From contig NZ_CP036170.1 of NCBI RefSeq assembly GCF_004295125.1, forward strand, positions 809,501-873,500: 64,000 bases of DNA, read 5' to 3'. The notes under the pieces are model-generated. The model was not told the origin of the DNA. It searched no databases and saw only the letters and a list, made by a program, of their open reading frames with translations. This stretch comes from [Clostridium] scindens ATCC 35704. GTDB lineage: Bacteria > Bacillota > Clostridia > Lachnospirales > Lachnospiraceae. How positions within the stretch are numbered: the stretch's first letter is position 1; the number at the start of each line of letters is the position of its first letter. This document shows positions 33,128 to 41,509 of the stretch, piece by piece. The position numbers and the translations under genes were made by a program.

Positions 33128-34042
33128 TTATTTAATAACTTTACCCGTAATATAGGTGGGACTATTTTCATCATTTTTTTCAAAAGCAATCTGTGTTGTT
33201 GCACCACATTCTTCACAATGTAGATATAGTTTTTGAACTATTCCATCTTCATCTGAATCATCGCCAGAAATGCTTAGTTTTTTACTTTGGCATTCCGAAC
33301 AATGGTATTGTGAGAGAGGGTCGAAAACTTTCTGGAGAATATTTTCATAGACGCCAACAAGAGAGATACACAGTGTGGTGCAAGTTGATACTTCGTAGTA
33401 TGTAGCACTCCGTGAATGCGTTATTTTGTTAGCATAGTCCCATGTGGCTTCCGTTAGCTTTTTGATGATGTTGCGGTAGTCTGAATTTTCTGATCCTCTT
33501 AAATAAAATTTAATGAACAGTTCACACTTACGCTTAAAATTCGATGCCTGAGGTTGATCCTCATTGCCAGCCATCATAGGATTATAAAGGTGATTGCCAA
33601 GTTCAATCAGTGTTTCCCTGCACTGAACGCCTATCGATTGAAAATCTTCGATTTCTTTAGCTGTGTCAATCAATGCGGCGATATTTTTTAGTTTCCGAAA
33701 AAGCTGTGGAGCAATCTCTGCACCGAGAGTAACACCATTTATAAAATCCTCTGGATTATAATCTTCTTGGCTTCTACTCATTCTTTGCATTAACCCCATG
33801 TGGAAAGAATATGCTTCATCAGCTCCAAAGTAGTATGCGCTTTGAGGGTATAGGTTCATTGGTACATTATCACCTTCTACCACCCACCAATCTCCATCTG
33901 TATCGGTTTTAACATTCCAAACATATACATCAACACCTAAGTCATTAAAATGTTGCTCTGTCTTTGCACTCAATACCGTACATTTTCCTTGAGATTGCCA
34001 CTCGACATATTTTTTAACATCTTCAAATGTTCGCGTTTCCAT
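33128..34042 (-). CDS. RIT passenger gene, unknown protein with C-terminal zinc ribbon
   Basis: A 304-residue soluble protein that I do not recognise. The start at 34042 (METRTFED) follows AGGGGGAAAACAA. Residues about 35-75 are a mixed strand domain (DVYVWNVKTDTDGDWWVVEG), the middle is helical, and residues near 215-250 read TWDYANKITHSRSATYYEVS followed by a hydrophobic helix, a pattern reminiscent of HEPN-type helical domains. The C-terminus has four Cys in two pairs (HCSECQSK, then HCEECGATT), a likely zinc ribbon. It is transcribed away from the recombinases and is the only cargo of the RIT unit, so it may benefit the element or the host, for instance in defence (speculation). Confidence 0.7.
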   Translation of the reverse strand: METRTFEDVKKYVEWQSQGKCTVLSAKTEQHFNDLGVDVYVWNVKTDTDGDWWVVEGDNVPMNLYPQSAYYFGADEAYSFHMGLMQRMSRSQEDYNPEDFINGVTLGAEIAPQLFRKLKNIAALIDTAKEIEDFQSIGVQCRETLIELGNHLYNPMMAGNEDQPQASNFKRKCELFIKFYLRGSENSDYRNIIKKLTEATWDYANKITHSRSATYYEVSTCTTLCISLVGVYENILQKVFDPLSQYHCSECQSKKLSISGDDSDEDGIVQKLYLHCEECGATTQIAFEKNDENSPTYITGKVIK

Positions 34043-34349
34043 TTGTTTTCCCCCTAATGATGCTTTTTGTAACATATAGTATTTAATTTGTATTGTACCA
34101 CTTGACGCTTAATTATAAAAGCAGAATTCAGGGCGATAAAAAACAGAGTCGATAAATGAAGTTACTTATCCAAAGGTGCTATAAATTCTGTAAACAAAAC
34201 TTATTCAGTCGATTGATTGCTGATTTTATCCATTAGTGATAATATAAACATTTTTTTAATTTGGCACAATTTTATAGCCTCCATAGAGCCTTTTGCTGAT
34301 AATGGTATCAGCAGGGATTTCCCTGACTATACCAAAGGAGGCATTTGCC
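34043..34349. other. Divergent intergenic region inside the RIT element
   Basis: About 300 AT-rich bases separate the passenger gene from the first recombinase gene. It must hold promoters for both directions; I see no distinct operator. AAAGGAGG at 34336 is the ribosome site of the recombinase gene. Confidence 0.5.
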
Positions 34350-35597
34350 ATGAGTGAGAACAAAGTAACCATCAATGAAATGATTGCCCGGATGGTTGCA
34401 GAAGCCAGAAGGCTCGGCTACAGCGAATCCAGTATATGGACAAACATCCAGCCGGGGCTGAGGGCGTTTGCAATCTACTACGGTAAAAAGGGAATCTCTT
34501 TCTACGATCCCGAAATCACAAATGAATATGTGGGATTCCAGAAAGAGAGAGTGTCCAGAAACGAAATCTCGGACTATCATTACAGAAATATCCGATCTGC
34601 CGCAAACCGCCTGAATGAGTTTTATCTGACGGGGACGATCCATCTTAAGATGCCGAAGCACGGAACGAAATATCTGATCAAGGCAGAAAATGAACGGCTG
34701 ATTGACCGTTTTCTGGATTATAAGAACTATGGTCCGAATACGCGTGATGATGTGGTATGGGTGGTCCGCAGATACCTTTTTCATTTTGAAAAGCTCGGAC
34801 ATGAAACGCTGGAACATGTCTCTGTCGATGAGGTAAGGAAATTTATCTTAAAGACTGCGGCGGAGGTCAAAACATCCAGTCTGCACAATATCCTTCTCTA
34901 TCTTAAACATTTCCATATCTTTCTGAAAGAGACAGGAATACCGGCACCGGACTGTACCGGTCTGTTTTCCTATAAAGTTTACCGGGATATGCCGATACAG
35001 GGTTATGTGACGGATGAAGAACTGGAGCGCATCCTTGCAGTAATCGATACTGAAAGCGATATGGGCAAAAGGGACCGTGCTATTATCCTCATGGCTGCGA
35101 CAACCGGCCTTCGTGCCTGTGACCTTATCCGTCTGAAACTTTCCGACATTGACTGGAGAAAAGGCGAGATCAGGCTGTGTCAGAAAAAGACGGGGAGAAC
35201 CGTCTATGTTCCTCTAGTAAATCAGGTCGGATCGGCCCTGCAGGATTATATACTAAATGCGCGTCCTGTTTCCGACTGCCCGGAAGTATTCCTGAGGGCT
35301 GTTGCCCCAAAAACAGCTATTGCCAATGCAGTCTGTATCGGGAGTATGTTCCAGCAATACCAGAAGAAAGCGGGCATTGCCAGACATGCATTTGACGGGA
35401 AAGGGTTCCACGGTCTCCGCAGGCGTCTCGCCAAGAAACTGCTCGTTACAGGCACATCCCTCACAACGATTGCACAGATACTCGGACATGACGACCTGAA
35501 ATCTTTGCGTCAGTACCTTTCGCTCGATACAAGGAACTTGAAAGAGTGTGCACTTGATTTCAGGGACATCCCGTTGGAAAGGAGGAATCTGCTATGA
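34350..35597 (+). CDS. Tyrosine recombinase 1 of the RIT trio
   Basis: A 415-residue site-specific recombinase. The N-terminal half holds two SAM-like core-binding regions, and the C-terminal half the catalytic domain: Arg in TTGLRACDLIRL, the beta-hairpin Lys region QKKTGRTVYVPL, HGLRRRLAKKL (HxxR), LGHDDLKSLRQYLSLD with GH and the candidate Tyr. The start at 34350 (MSENKV) follows AAAGGAGG. Its stop overlaps the next gene's ATG, so the three are translated as a unit. Confidence 0.88.
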   Translation: MSENKVTINEMIARMVAEARRLGYSESSIWTNIQPGLRAFAIYYGKKGISFYDPEITNEYVGFQKERVSRNEISDYHYRNIRSAANRLNEFYLTGTIHLKMPKHGTKYLIKAENERLIDRFLDYKNYGPNTRDDVVWVVRRYLFHFEKLGHETLEHVSVDEVRKFILKTAAEVKTSSLHNILLYLKHFHIFLKETGIPAPDCTGLFSYKVYRDMPIQGYVTDEELERILAVIDTESDMGKRDRAIILMAATTGLRACDLIRLKLSDIDWRKGEIRLCQKKTGRTVYVPLVNQVGSALQDYILNARPVSDCPEVFLRAVAPKTAIANAVCIGSMFQQYQKKAGIARHAFDGKGFHGLRRRLAKKLLVTGTSLTTIAQILGHDDLKSLRQYLSLDTRNLKECALDFRDIPLERRNLL

Positions 35598-36568
35598 ACC
35601 GTGGATTTACCAGTATGTTTGCGGATGACCTGAATCATCTGATTGACCTGAAAATATCCCTCGGTTATTCCGAAAACACTTATTTGGGGAGGACACGTCA
35701 GTTTGACCGGTATTGTGCCACAAAATACGCAGGAACCGGAGATCTGACAGAAGGGATTGTCCTGAGCTGGCTGAAACCTGATCCGGGGGAATCCAACCAT
35801 GTGATCCACAGCCGGGCCGCTTTCATCCGGGGATTCGGTATTTACCTGAAATCCATTGGAAAGAACGCTTATATCCTGCCAGATAAGTTCACCGCTGGTG
35901 GGACGGTTTTTGTCCCGTACCTGTTTGGGGACAATGAACTAGCGAAGCTTTTCCGGGAGGTTGATACATACAAATATCCAAAAGAGCCTTTCCGCCCGCT
36001 CTTGCTCAGCACTTACTTCCGTATGACTTATACCTGTGGGTTGCGCCCGAATGAGGGCAGGAAACTTAAGAGAAATGAAGTAGACCTGAACACAGGGGAA
36101 CTGCGTATCATTGAAACGAAGAAGCATAAAAGCCGCAACATCGTCATGTCAGATGAAATGAATTCCCTGGCAAAATCCTATGCGACTGTCCGTGACGCGG
36201 CGTTTCCTGAAAGCGAATTTTTCTTTCCCTCGCCATCCGGCGAGCCCTACTCCGCCGGATGGATGCAGGGAAAGTTTAAGAGATTTTTTGCCTTGTCGAA
36301 ACAGGATGTTCCCAAAGACCTTCTTCCCTCAGTAAGAGTATACGACCTTCGTCATCGATTTGCTACTGCGGTTTTGAACCGGTGGCTTGACGAAAAGAAA
36401 GACCTCAGTTCCCGTCTGCCTTACTTACAGACATACATGGGGCACAAAAGCCTAGAAGCGACGGCTTATTACATCCATCTTCTCCCGGAAAATCTGATAA
36501 AATCGGCAGGGATTGACTGGGAAAGCATGAATCATCTGATTCCACGGGTGGAATTATGGGAAAAGTAA
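35594..36568 (+). CDS. Tyrosine recombinase 2 of the RIT trio
   Basis: A 324-residue recombinase with Arg in YTCGLRPNEGRKLK, the hairpin ETKKHKSRNIVM, VYDLRHRFATAVLN at the box II position and YMGHKSLEATAYYIHL with the candidate Tyr. The usual His of HxLR is Tyr here (YDLR), although the Arg and the following His are kept. It overlaps recombinase 1 by 4 bp and recombinase 3 by 13 bp. Confidence 0.87.
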   Translation: MNRGFTSMFADDLNHLIDLKISLGYSENTYLGRTRQFDRYCATKYAGTGDLTEGIVLSWLKPDPGESNHVIHSRAAFIRGFGIYLKSIGKNAYILPDKFTAGGTVFVPYLFGDNELAKLFREVDTYKYPKEPFRPLLLSTYFRMTYTCGLRPNEGRKLKRNEVDLNTGELRIIETKKHKSRNIVMSDEMNSLAKSYATVRDAAFPESEFFFPSPSGEPYSAGWMQGKFKRFFALSKQDVPKDLLPSVRVYDLRHRFATAVLNRWLDEKKDLSSRLPYLQTYMGHKSLEATAYYIHLLPENLIKSAGIDWESMNHLIPRVELWEK

Positions 36569-37596
36569 AAGATGAGCAATTATTCACGCTTTTGCGGGAT
36601 TTCCTGCTGGTTTACCTGCCGAACCAGAGGAAAGCAAGCGGCAATACCGTAAAGGCTTACAGGACAGCACTGAATCAGTTCCTCAAATATACAGCCGGAC
36701 GAAAAAACATCTCCGTACTATCCGTTACATTTGGGATGGTCACATATAAAACAGTGAACGCGTATCTTGACTGGCTTTCCGTGGAAAAGAACGCCACGCC
36801 TGCTACGCGCAACAACAGGCTGGCAGCTCTCCGAGCATTTGTTTCCTATGCCGCAGCCTGCCGCCCGGAATATATCAGCGTAGCAAGCGAACTGACAACT
36901 ATCGGAATCCAGAAAAATGAACGGTTTGCGAAAGTGGATTATATGTCGGAAGAAGCTGTAAAAGCGCTTCTTGCAGAGCCGGACACCAAAACAGAGATAG
37001 GCGTGCGGGATCAGTTCCTGATGATTTTTCTGTATGATACCGGGGCGCGTATCCAGGAAGTTCTTGATGTGAAAATCTGCGACATTAAGGTTGACAGGAC
37101 GCCAACCGTAACACTCCACGGAAAAGGAAAGAAAACCAGGAGCGTTCCGCTAATGAAAGATACCGTAAAACATTTGCAGAATTACATGAAAGTATTCCAT
37201 CCGGGTGAAACATGGCTGTCATCTGAATGGCTCTTTTATGTAGAACGCAAAGGAAACCGTAATGCCATGTGCGATGATACAGTGAGACTTAGAATTCAGA
37301 AATATGCTGCGTCTGCAAGAGAGAAATGCCCGGATGTTCCCCTGAATGTCCATCCCCATTTGTGGAGACATACGAGAGCCATGCACCTATACCAGCACGG
37401 CATGGATTTAACTTTAATCTCCCAATGGCTCGGACACAAGCAACTTGAAACAACGCTGATTTACGCACACGCAGATACTGAGGCCAAAAGAAAAGCAATC
37501 ACGGAGGCAATGGCTTCTGATCCTTTCCTTGAAGCGGAGCCTGTCAATTACACCGTCAGCGATGATGAAATCCTCAAACGTCTTTATGGTCTATGA
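36556..37596 (+). CDS. Tyrosine recombinase 3 of the RIT trio
   Basis: A 346-residue recombinase with an N-terminal SAM-like domain (GNTVKAYRTALNQFLKY), Arg in DTGARIQEVLD, Lys in HGKGKKTRSVPL, HPHLWRHTRAMHL (HxxR plus R) and WLGHKQLETTLIYAHAD with GH and Tyr. All catalytic residues are in place. It is the last gene before the right inverted repeat, which begins 58 bp after the stop. Confidence 0.88.
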   Translation: MGKVKDEQLFTLLRDFLLVYLPNQRKASGNTVKAYRTALNQFLKYTAGRKNISVLSVTFGMVTYKTVNAYLDWLSVEKNATPATRNNRLAALRAFVSYAAACRPEYISVASELTTIGIQKNERFAKVDYMSEEAVKALLAEPDTKTEIGVRDQFLMIFLYDTGARIQEVLDVKICDIKVDRTPTVTLHGKGKKTRSVPLMKDTVKHLQNYMKVFHPGETWLSSEWLFYVERKGNRNAMCDDTVRLRIQKYAASAREKCPDVPLNVHPHLWRHTRAMHLYQHGMDLTLISQWLGHKQLETTLIYAHADTEAKRKAITEAMASDPFLEAEPVNYTVSDDEILKRLYGL

Positions 37597-37654
37597 TGCG
37601 CCCAAGATTATCCCGAATTATTTTCCTTAAGCTGAAGATTCGACAAAGCTGACC

Positions 37655-37755
37655 GTGTAAATATCAAAAAAGTTATCCCGAATATTTCTCTAAGAAATGC
37701 CTCTATTGCTGGCTTCCTTTGAAGTATTCGGGATAATCTGACTTTCGGTATAACC
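37655..37755 (-). repeat. RIT right terminal inverted repeat, 101 bp
   Basis: The exact reverse complement of 32823-32923. One more core copy (ATTATCCCGAAT, near 37610) lies inside it, mirrored by ATTCGGGATAAT near 32961 at the left, so each end carries at least three recombinase-site-like cores. Confidence 0.9.
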
Positions 37756-37785
37756 AATTTTATCCCGAATTCGGGATAAAATTGG
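37754..37785. repeat. 32-bp perfect palindrome at the right RIT end
   Basis: CCAATTTTATCCCGAA followed directly by its reverse complement. It starts in the last two bases of the right inverted repeat and contains two head-to-head copies of TTATCCCGAA. The left end has no matching palindrome outside its repeat. It may be a recombination site or junction product. Confidence 0.65.
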
Positions 37786-37858
37786 CAAGCAATGCAATCT
37801 TACGTAAGATTGCGTATTTAGCAGAAATCCCGTTCCCGGAATTCCTGCTAAATGCTTG
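37786..37858. other. Multi-hairpin structured non-coding segment
   Basis: A perfect 20-bp palindrome GCAATCTTACGTAAGATTGC (37794-37813) is followed by ATTTAGCAG (37816-37824) paired with CTGCTAAAT (37845-37853). The outer AAGCA/TGCTT pair could close them into one branched fold. It looks like a replication or transfer origin structure. The remaining 37859-38180 shows no gene I can support. Confidence 0.45.
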
Positions 37859-38180
37859 TTGGTGACATATCCCCAAACCCCTGAGATTATTGCCGGTGGC
37901 AATGGCTGCGCGTTCCATTGGAAAGCTGAAAAACTCATATTTGCTATTTTGAAAAGAAAAAATGCCATACAATCAGCGAACCTTTTGCATAGCACTTTTT
38001 GTTTTTCCCGTTTACCTGGTGTAAGTCATAAGTTTTATGATATTTCCTTATGGGCTACGGCCATTTTCACAAGACTCATTCAATATCATCTGCAATCGAT
38101 ATTTTTCATTTTAGTTTTCACATTCTTCTATGCAATTATAACTTGGCAGGCGGACACAAAAGGTTGTTCTATCGTCTTTG

Positions 38181-38330
38181 CTATCTACTAACACCTACGA
38201 TTGGCTTATATCCAAGCTCATAATAATCCATAGCTTGTTTATAACTTATAAATTCATGTTGCATAAATTCTATATCTTCATCATCAATAAGATTAGAAAA
38301 CATCCATACCTTTCCATGCATCTCAAGTAA
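38181..38330 (-). CDS. Small hypothetical protein, 49 residues
   Basis: The frame gives MHGKVWMFSNLIDDEDIEFM and continues QHEFISYKQAMDYYELGYKP. It lies just downstream of the DUF6462 gene on the same strand. Open codons continue upstream of this ATG (ERNLLE) to a stop in the DUF6462 end, and no good ribosome site is visible. The composition looks protein-like, but it could be a relic. Confidence 0.35.
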   Translation of the reverse strand, partial: LLEMHGKVWMFSNLIDDEDIEFMQHEFISYKQAMDYYELGYKPIVGVSR

Positions 38331-38354
38331 ATTCCTTTCTCCGATTTTGTCATC

Positions 38355-38609
38355 TTATTTTTCATGAAATCGTTCAAGATATTCATCAAAGATATCTCTG
38401 TTTATCAAAACGATTCCATCCATTCTGTAAATCGCACCCGCATCATTCGCAAGTTCCATCAACTTTTTATGTGACAGGCTATATACGATTTCTGCTTGTT
38501 GATAACGAAGAAATTTTCTTCTAAGTCGACGTGCTTCTTCTTTTACCTCTGAGCGCTTCTGTTGGTTATAGTACATATTTTCTGTTTTCAAATCTGTTTC
38601 CCCTTTCAC
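38355..38609 (-). CDS. DUF6462 family, excisionase-like protein (right end)
   Basis: An 84-residue paralogue of the 6535-6744 protein: FLRYQQAEIVYSLSHKKLME, LANDAGAIYRMDGIVLINRD and IFDEYLERFHEK align along the whole domain. The start is unclear: GTG 38609, TTG 38591 with AAAGGGG at good distance, or ATG 38576. It lies about 700 bp inside the right end of the integrated element, as Xis-like genes often do, and may control excision. Confidence 0.65.
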   Translation of the reverse strand: MKGETDLKTENMYYNQQKRSEVKEEARRLRRKFLRYQQAEIVYSLSHKKLMELANDAGAIYRMDGIVLINRDIFDEYLERFHEK

Positions 38610-38650
38610 CTTTTAATTCGACCACAACGAACATTGTTAATGAATAAAAA

Positions 38651-38690
38651 AGGGCGCTCTCTGAAAGATTTTTCTTTCAAAAAGTGCCCT
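38651..38690. terminator. Hairpin at the right end of the element
   Basis: AGGGCGCT pairs with AGTGCCCT (one wobble), and inside it TGAAAGA pairs with TCTTTCA. It lies upstream of the DUF6462 gene and downstream of lysS on the minus strand, so it is well placed to end the lysS transcript. Confidence 0.6.
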
Positions 38691-38768
38691 CAACAATCCA
38701 TATTGTTGGAGTAGTATTACTGACAACTAATCACCATTCTTCATGATGATTCATGTTGGAATACAAAT

Positions 38769-38807
38769 TTGTTGTCAAATTGTTGTCAAAGAAAATTTTT
38801 GTTGTCA
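38769..38807 (+). repeat. Direct repeats TTGTTGTCA, candidate integrase arm sites (right)
   Basis: Three direct copies at 38769-38777, 38780-38788 and 38799-38807, plus an inverted TGACAACTAA at 38721. The same 9-mer is repeated twice next to int at the left end. They lie just after the lysS stop, inside the element. Confidence 0.5.
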
Positions 38808-38829
38808 AATTACGAAGTTTTTTACTCAC

Positions 38830-40782
38830 TTAGTACAGTTTTGCTCCTGCCGGAATCTTGTCATCCAAGATCAGAACATTCAGTCCTTCTTTTCCTTCTA
38901 CAAGGTGTGTAGCGGAGATGATCATACCGCAAGAATCAATTCCCATCATCTTACGTGGTGGAAGGTTTGTGATTGCAAGCAATGTCTTTCCTACTAAGAA
39001 TTCTGGCTCGTAATAATCGTGAATTCCGCTTAAAATCACACGATCTTCGCCACTTCCGTCGTCTAATACGAACTTCAGAAGCTTCTTAGATTTTGGAACT
39101 GCTTCACATTCTTTTACCTTTACAGCACGGAAATCTGACTTGCTGAATGTGTCAAAATCAACCATATCTTTGAATAATGGTTCCACTTCTACATTAGAGA
39201 AATCGTATGTTTCTTTCACTTCAGCGATTGCTTTCTCCACTGTTTTTTCAACCGGAGCAGACTGTGCAGCATTGTTAGCTTCATTCTTTGCAGTGCCCAT
39301 GCTCTTCATTGTCGGGAATAGCAGCACGTCTCTGATGGCCGCTGAATCTGTCATCAGCATGCACATTCTGTCAATGCCGAATCCTATGCCGCCTGTAGGT
39401 GGCATACCGATCTCCAGTGCATTCAGGAAGTCTTCGTCCGTCGTGTTGGCCTCTTCATCGCCTTGCGCCAGCAGTTCTTCCTGCGCCTTGAAACGTTCTC
39501 TCTGATCGATCGGGTCATTAAGTTCTGAGTAAGCATTTGCCATCTCCCAGCCATTCATGAAGAATTCGAAACGCTCTACATAGTTCGGATCTTCCGGCTT
39601 TTTCTTGGTGAGCGGGGAGATCTCGATTGGGTGATCCATAACGAATGTCGGCTGGATCAGGTGTTCCTCTGCGAACTCTTCAAAGAAGAGGCTTAAGATG
39701 TCGCCCTTCTTATGCCTGTCCTCATACTCCACATGATGCTTGTCTGCCAGCGCTCTTGCTTCTTCCAATGTGCTGACTTCATTCCAGTCAACGCCTGCAT
39801 ATTTCTTAACCGCATCTATCATCGTAATTCTCTCGAATGGCTTTCCGAGATCCATCTCTACGCCATTGTAGGTGATGATGGTGGTTCCTAAGACCTCCTG
39901 CGCCACATGGCGGTACAGGTTCTCTGTCAGATCCATCATTCCATTATAATCGGTATATGCCTGGTACAGTTCCATCAATGTAAATTCCGGATTATGCCTG
40001 GTATCCAATCCCTCGTTACGGAACACGCGGCCAATCTCATACACTCTCTCAAGTCCGCCTACGATCAGCCTCTTCAGGTATAACTCTAAAGAAATGCGAA
40101 GTTTGAAGTCCTCATCCAGTGCATTGAAGTGCGTTTCAAACGGCCTTGCAGCGGCGCCGCCCGCATTGCTTACCAGCATCGGGGTCTCTACTTCCAGGAA
40201 GCCTTGTCCATCCAGATATCTGCGGATCGCGCTTACGATTCTGGAACGCTTGATAAACGTATCTCTTGATTCCGTGTTCATAATCAAGTCTACATATCTC
40301 TGACGATAGCGCATATCCGTATTCGTCAGGCCATGATATTTCTCCGGAAGAATCTGAAGGCTCTTGGACAACAGGTTTACAGCAGACGCGTGAATAGAGA
40401 TCTCTCCAGTCTTCGTCTTGAACACTTCTCCTTCAATTCCTACGATATCTCCGATATCCAATTTCTTGAAGTCTTTATATGAATCCTCCCCAACGCTGTC
40501 TCTTGCAACATAAGACTGGATATTTCCGCTCTGGTCAAGGATATTGCAGAAAGAAGCCTTGCCCATCACGCGCTTCTGCATGATACGTCCGGCTACGGAT
40601 ACCTGCTTTCCTTCCATCGTTTCGTAGTTATCTTTGATCTCTGCTGCGTGAGCGGTCACGTCATACTTTGTAATCAGGAATGGATCTTTTCCATTTGCCT
40701 GAAGATCTGCCAGTTTCTCGCGACGGACCTTTCTTAACTGGTTTAAATCTGGTTCCTGTACTTTCTTCTCCTGTTCAGCCAC
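38830..40782 (-). CDS. lysS: Lysyl-tRNA synthetase with C-terminal tRNA-binding domain
   Basis: A 650-residue class II LysRS. The anticodon-binding OB domain (about 50-165) includes [18 protein letters not shown]; the catalytic domain has motif 2 around [21 protein letters not shown] and motif 3 [14 protein letters not shown]. Beyond the normal LysRS end (LLFPTMKS) comes a linker and an EMAP/Trbp111-type OB domain (about 535-650, [23 protein letters not shown]). GTG 40782 is chosen because GGAAGGAGAAGG precedes it; ATG 40800 lacks a ribosome site. The catalytic part is GC-rich like the chromosome, while the tail after about 39300 is more AT-rich, consistent with an element-supplied 3' end. 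It follows greA. Confidence 0.93.
   Translation of the reverse strand: MAEQEKKVQEPDLNQLRKVRREKLADLQANGKDPFLITKYDVTAHAAEIKDNYETMEGKQVSVAGRIMQKRVMGKASFCNILDQSGNIQSYVARDSVGEDSYKDFKKLDIGDIVGIEGEVFKTKTGEISIHASAVNLLSKSLQILPEKYHGLTNTDMRYRQRYVDLIMNTESRDTFIKRSRIVSAIRRYLDGQGFLEVETPMLVSNAGGAAARPFETHFNALDEDFKLRISLELYLKRLIVGGLERVYEIGRVFRNEGLDTRHNPEFTLMELYQAYTDYNGMMDLTENLYRHVAQEVLGTTIITYNGVEMDLGKPFERITMIDAVKKYAGVDWNEVSTLEEARALADKHHVEYEDRHKKGDILSLFFEEFAEEHLIQPTFVMDHPIEISPLTKKKPEDPNYVERFEFFMNGWEMANAYSELNDPIDQRERFKAQEELLAQGDEEANTTDEDFLNALEIGMPPTGGIGFGIDRMCMLMTDSAAIRDVLLFPTMKSMGTAKNEANNAAQSAPVEKTVEKAIAEVKETYDFSNVEVEPLFKDMVDFDTFSKSDFRAVKVKECEAVPKSKKLLKFVLDDGSGEDRVILSGIHDYYEPEFLVGKTLLAITNLPPRKMMGIDSCGMIISATHLVEGKEGLNVLILDDKIPAGAKLY
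39304..39318. other. Candidate attachment site, right end of integrated element
   Basis: CTTCATTGTCGGGAA, matching 4801-4815 with one mismatch, at the FPTMK codons of lysS. Left of it composition changes to that of the element; right of it is the conserved LysRS body. Confidence 0.5.
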
Positions 40783-40809
40783 GTTACCTTCTCCTTCCAT
40801 CTGTATCTA

Positions 40810-41292
40810 TTATAAGGAACGGCTAATGTTTAATACTTCATATTCCATTATGCCGGCCTGGGTCTCTACTTCCACGGTATCTCCAACTTTGCAGCCAATC
40901 AGCGCCTGACCTACCGGAGACTCATTGGATATCTTGCCTTCCAGGCTGTTTGCCTCTGTGGAGCCCACAATCTTAAATTCCATCTCTTCGTCAAATGTCT
41001 TGTCAAACACTTTGACCGTGCATCCAACATTAATTTTATTGTAATCTACTTCATCTTCTACAACTACTTCTGCATTCTTAAGGATGCCTTCCAGTTCCTC
41101 GATGCGCGCCTCGATATCACGCTGCTCGTCTTTTGCAGCATCATACTCCGCGTTCTCAGACAAGTCGCCCTGTTCCCTGGCTTCCTTAATCTTCTGGGCA
41201 ACTTCCTTACGCTTTACTACCTTTAAGTTTTCCAGTTCGTCTTCCAGCGCCTTTAGGCCTGCATAAGTAAGTAATCTTTTCTTTGCTTCCAT
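40810..41292 (-). CDS. greA: Transcription elongation factor GreA
   Basis: A 160-residue GreA: N-terminal coiled coil (LKALEDELENLKVV, REQGDLSENAEYDAAKDEQR with the acidic tip residues D and E) and a C-terminal FKBP-like domain ending in GKISNESPVGQALIGCKVGD. It rescues backtracked RNA polymerase by stimulating transcript cleavage. It lies 27 bp upstream of lysS and shares its promoter, a common Firmicute arrangement. Confidence 0.95.
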   Translation of the reverse strand: MEAKKRLLTYAGLKALEDELENLKVVKRKEVAQKIKEAREQGDLSENAEYDAAKDEQRDIEARIEELEGILKNAEVVVEDEVDYNKINVGCTVKVFDKTFDEEMEFKIVGSTEANSLEGKISNESPVGQALIGCKVGDTVEVETQAGIMEYEVLNISRSL

Positions 41293-41412
41293 GTGTCTCG
41301 TTTCCTTTCTTTCTTATACTTTCTTCCGTTACCATTTATAAAAATACGTTCTGAAATGTAAAATCCCTTGCTCCGTCTATCCGTAAAATAAAGACACTTT
41401 CACAATTCCATT

Positions 41413-41441
41413 ATTATACATAAAGCCGGCGGTCATGTCAA
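41413..41441 (-). promoter_or_regulatory. Sigma-A promoter of greA-lysS
   Basis: On the minus strand a perfect TTGACA (41436-41441) and TATAAT (41413-41418), 17 bp apart, about 120 bp before the greA start. Confidence 0.8.
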
Positions 41442-41509
41442 CATTTTTCACTGCGGGATTCTGCATTGGTTAAGTATATGTAGGACAGGTCTTTTTTATT
41501 ATCCAAATC

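Larger units (their letters stand above)
32823..37755. mobile_element. RIT-like element: three tyrosine recombinases with perfect 101-bp inverted repeats
   Basis: A 4.93-kb unit bounded by identical inverted repeats (32823-32923 and 37655-37755). Inside are three overlapping plus-strand tyrosine recombinase genes and one minus-strand passenger gene. Three adjacent recombinases with terminal inverted repeats is the hallmark of recombinase-in-trio (RIT) elements. No mismatch is seen between the two 101-bp repeats, which suggests recent insertion or ongoing homogenisation. It is nested inside the larger lysS-integrated element, between a broken sigma-factor gene and a structured region. Confidence 0.8.

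Noticed and set aside
34350-37596. The three recombinases as the integrases of the large island
   Set aside because: They are enclosed by their own 101-bp inverted repeats, whereas a separate intact integrase lies at the island end by the lysS att site.
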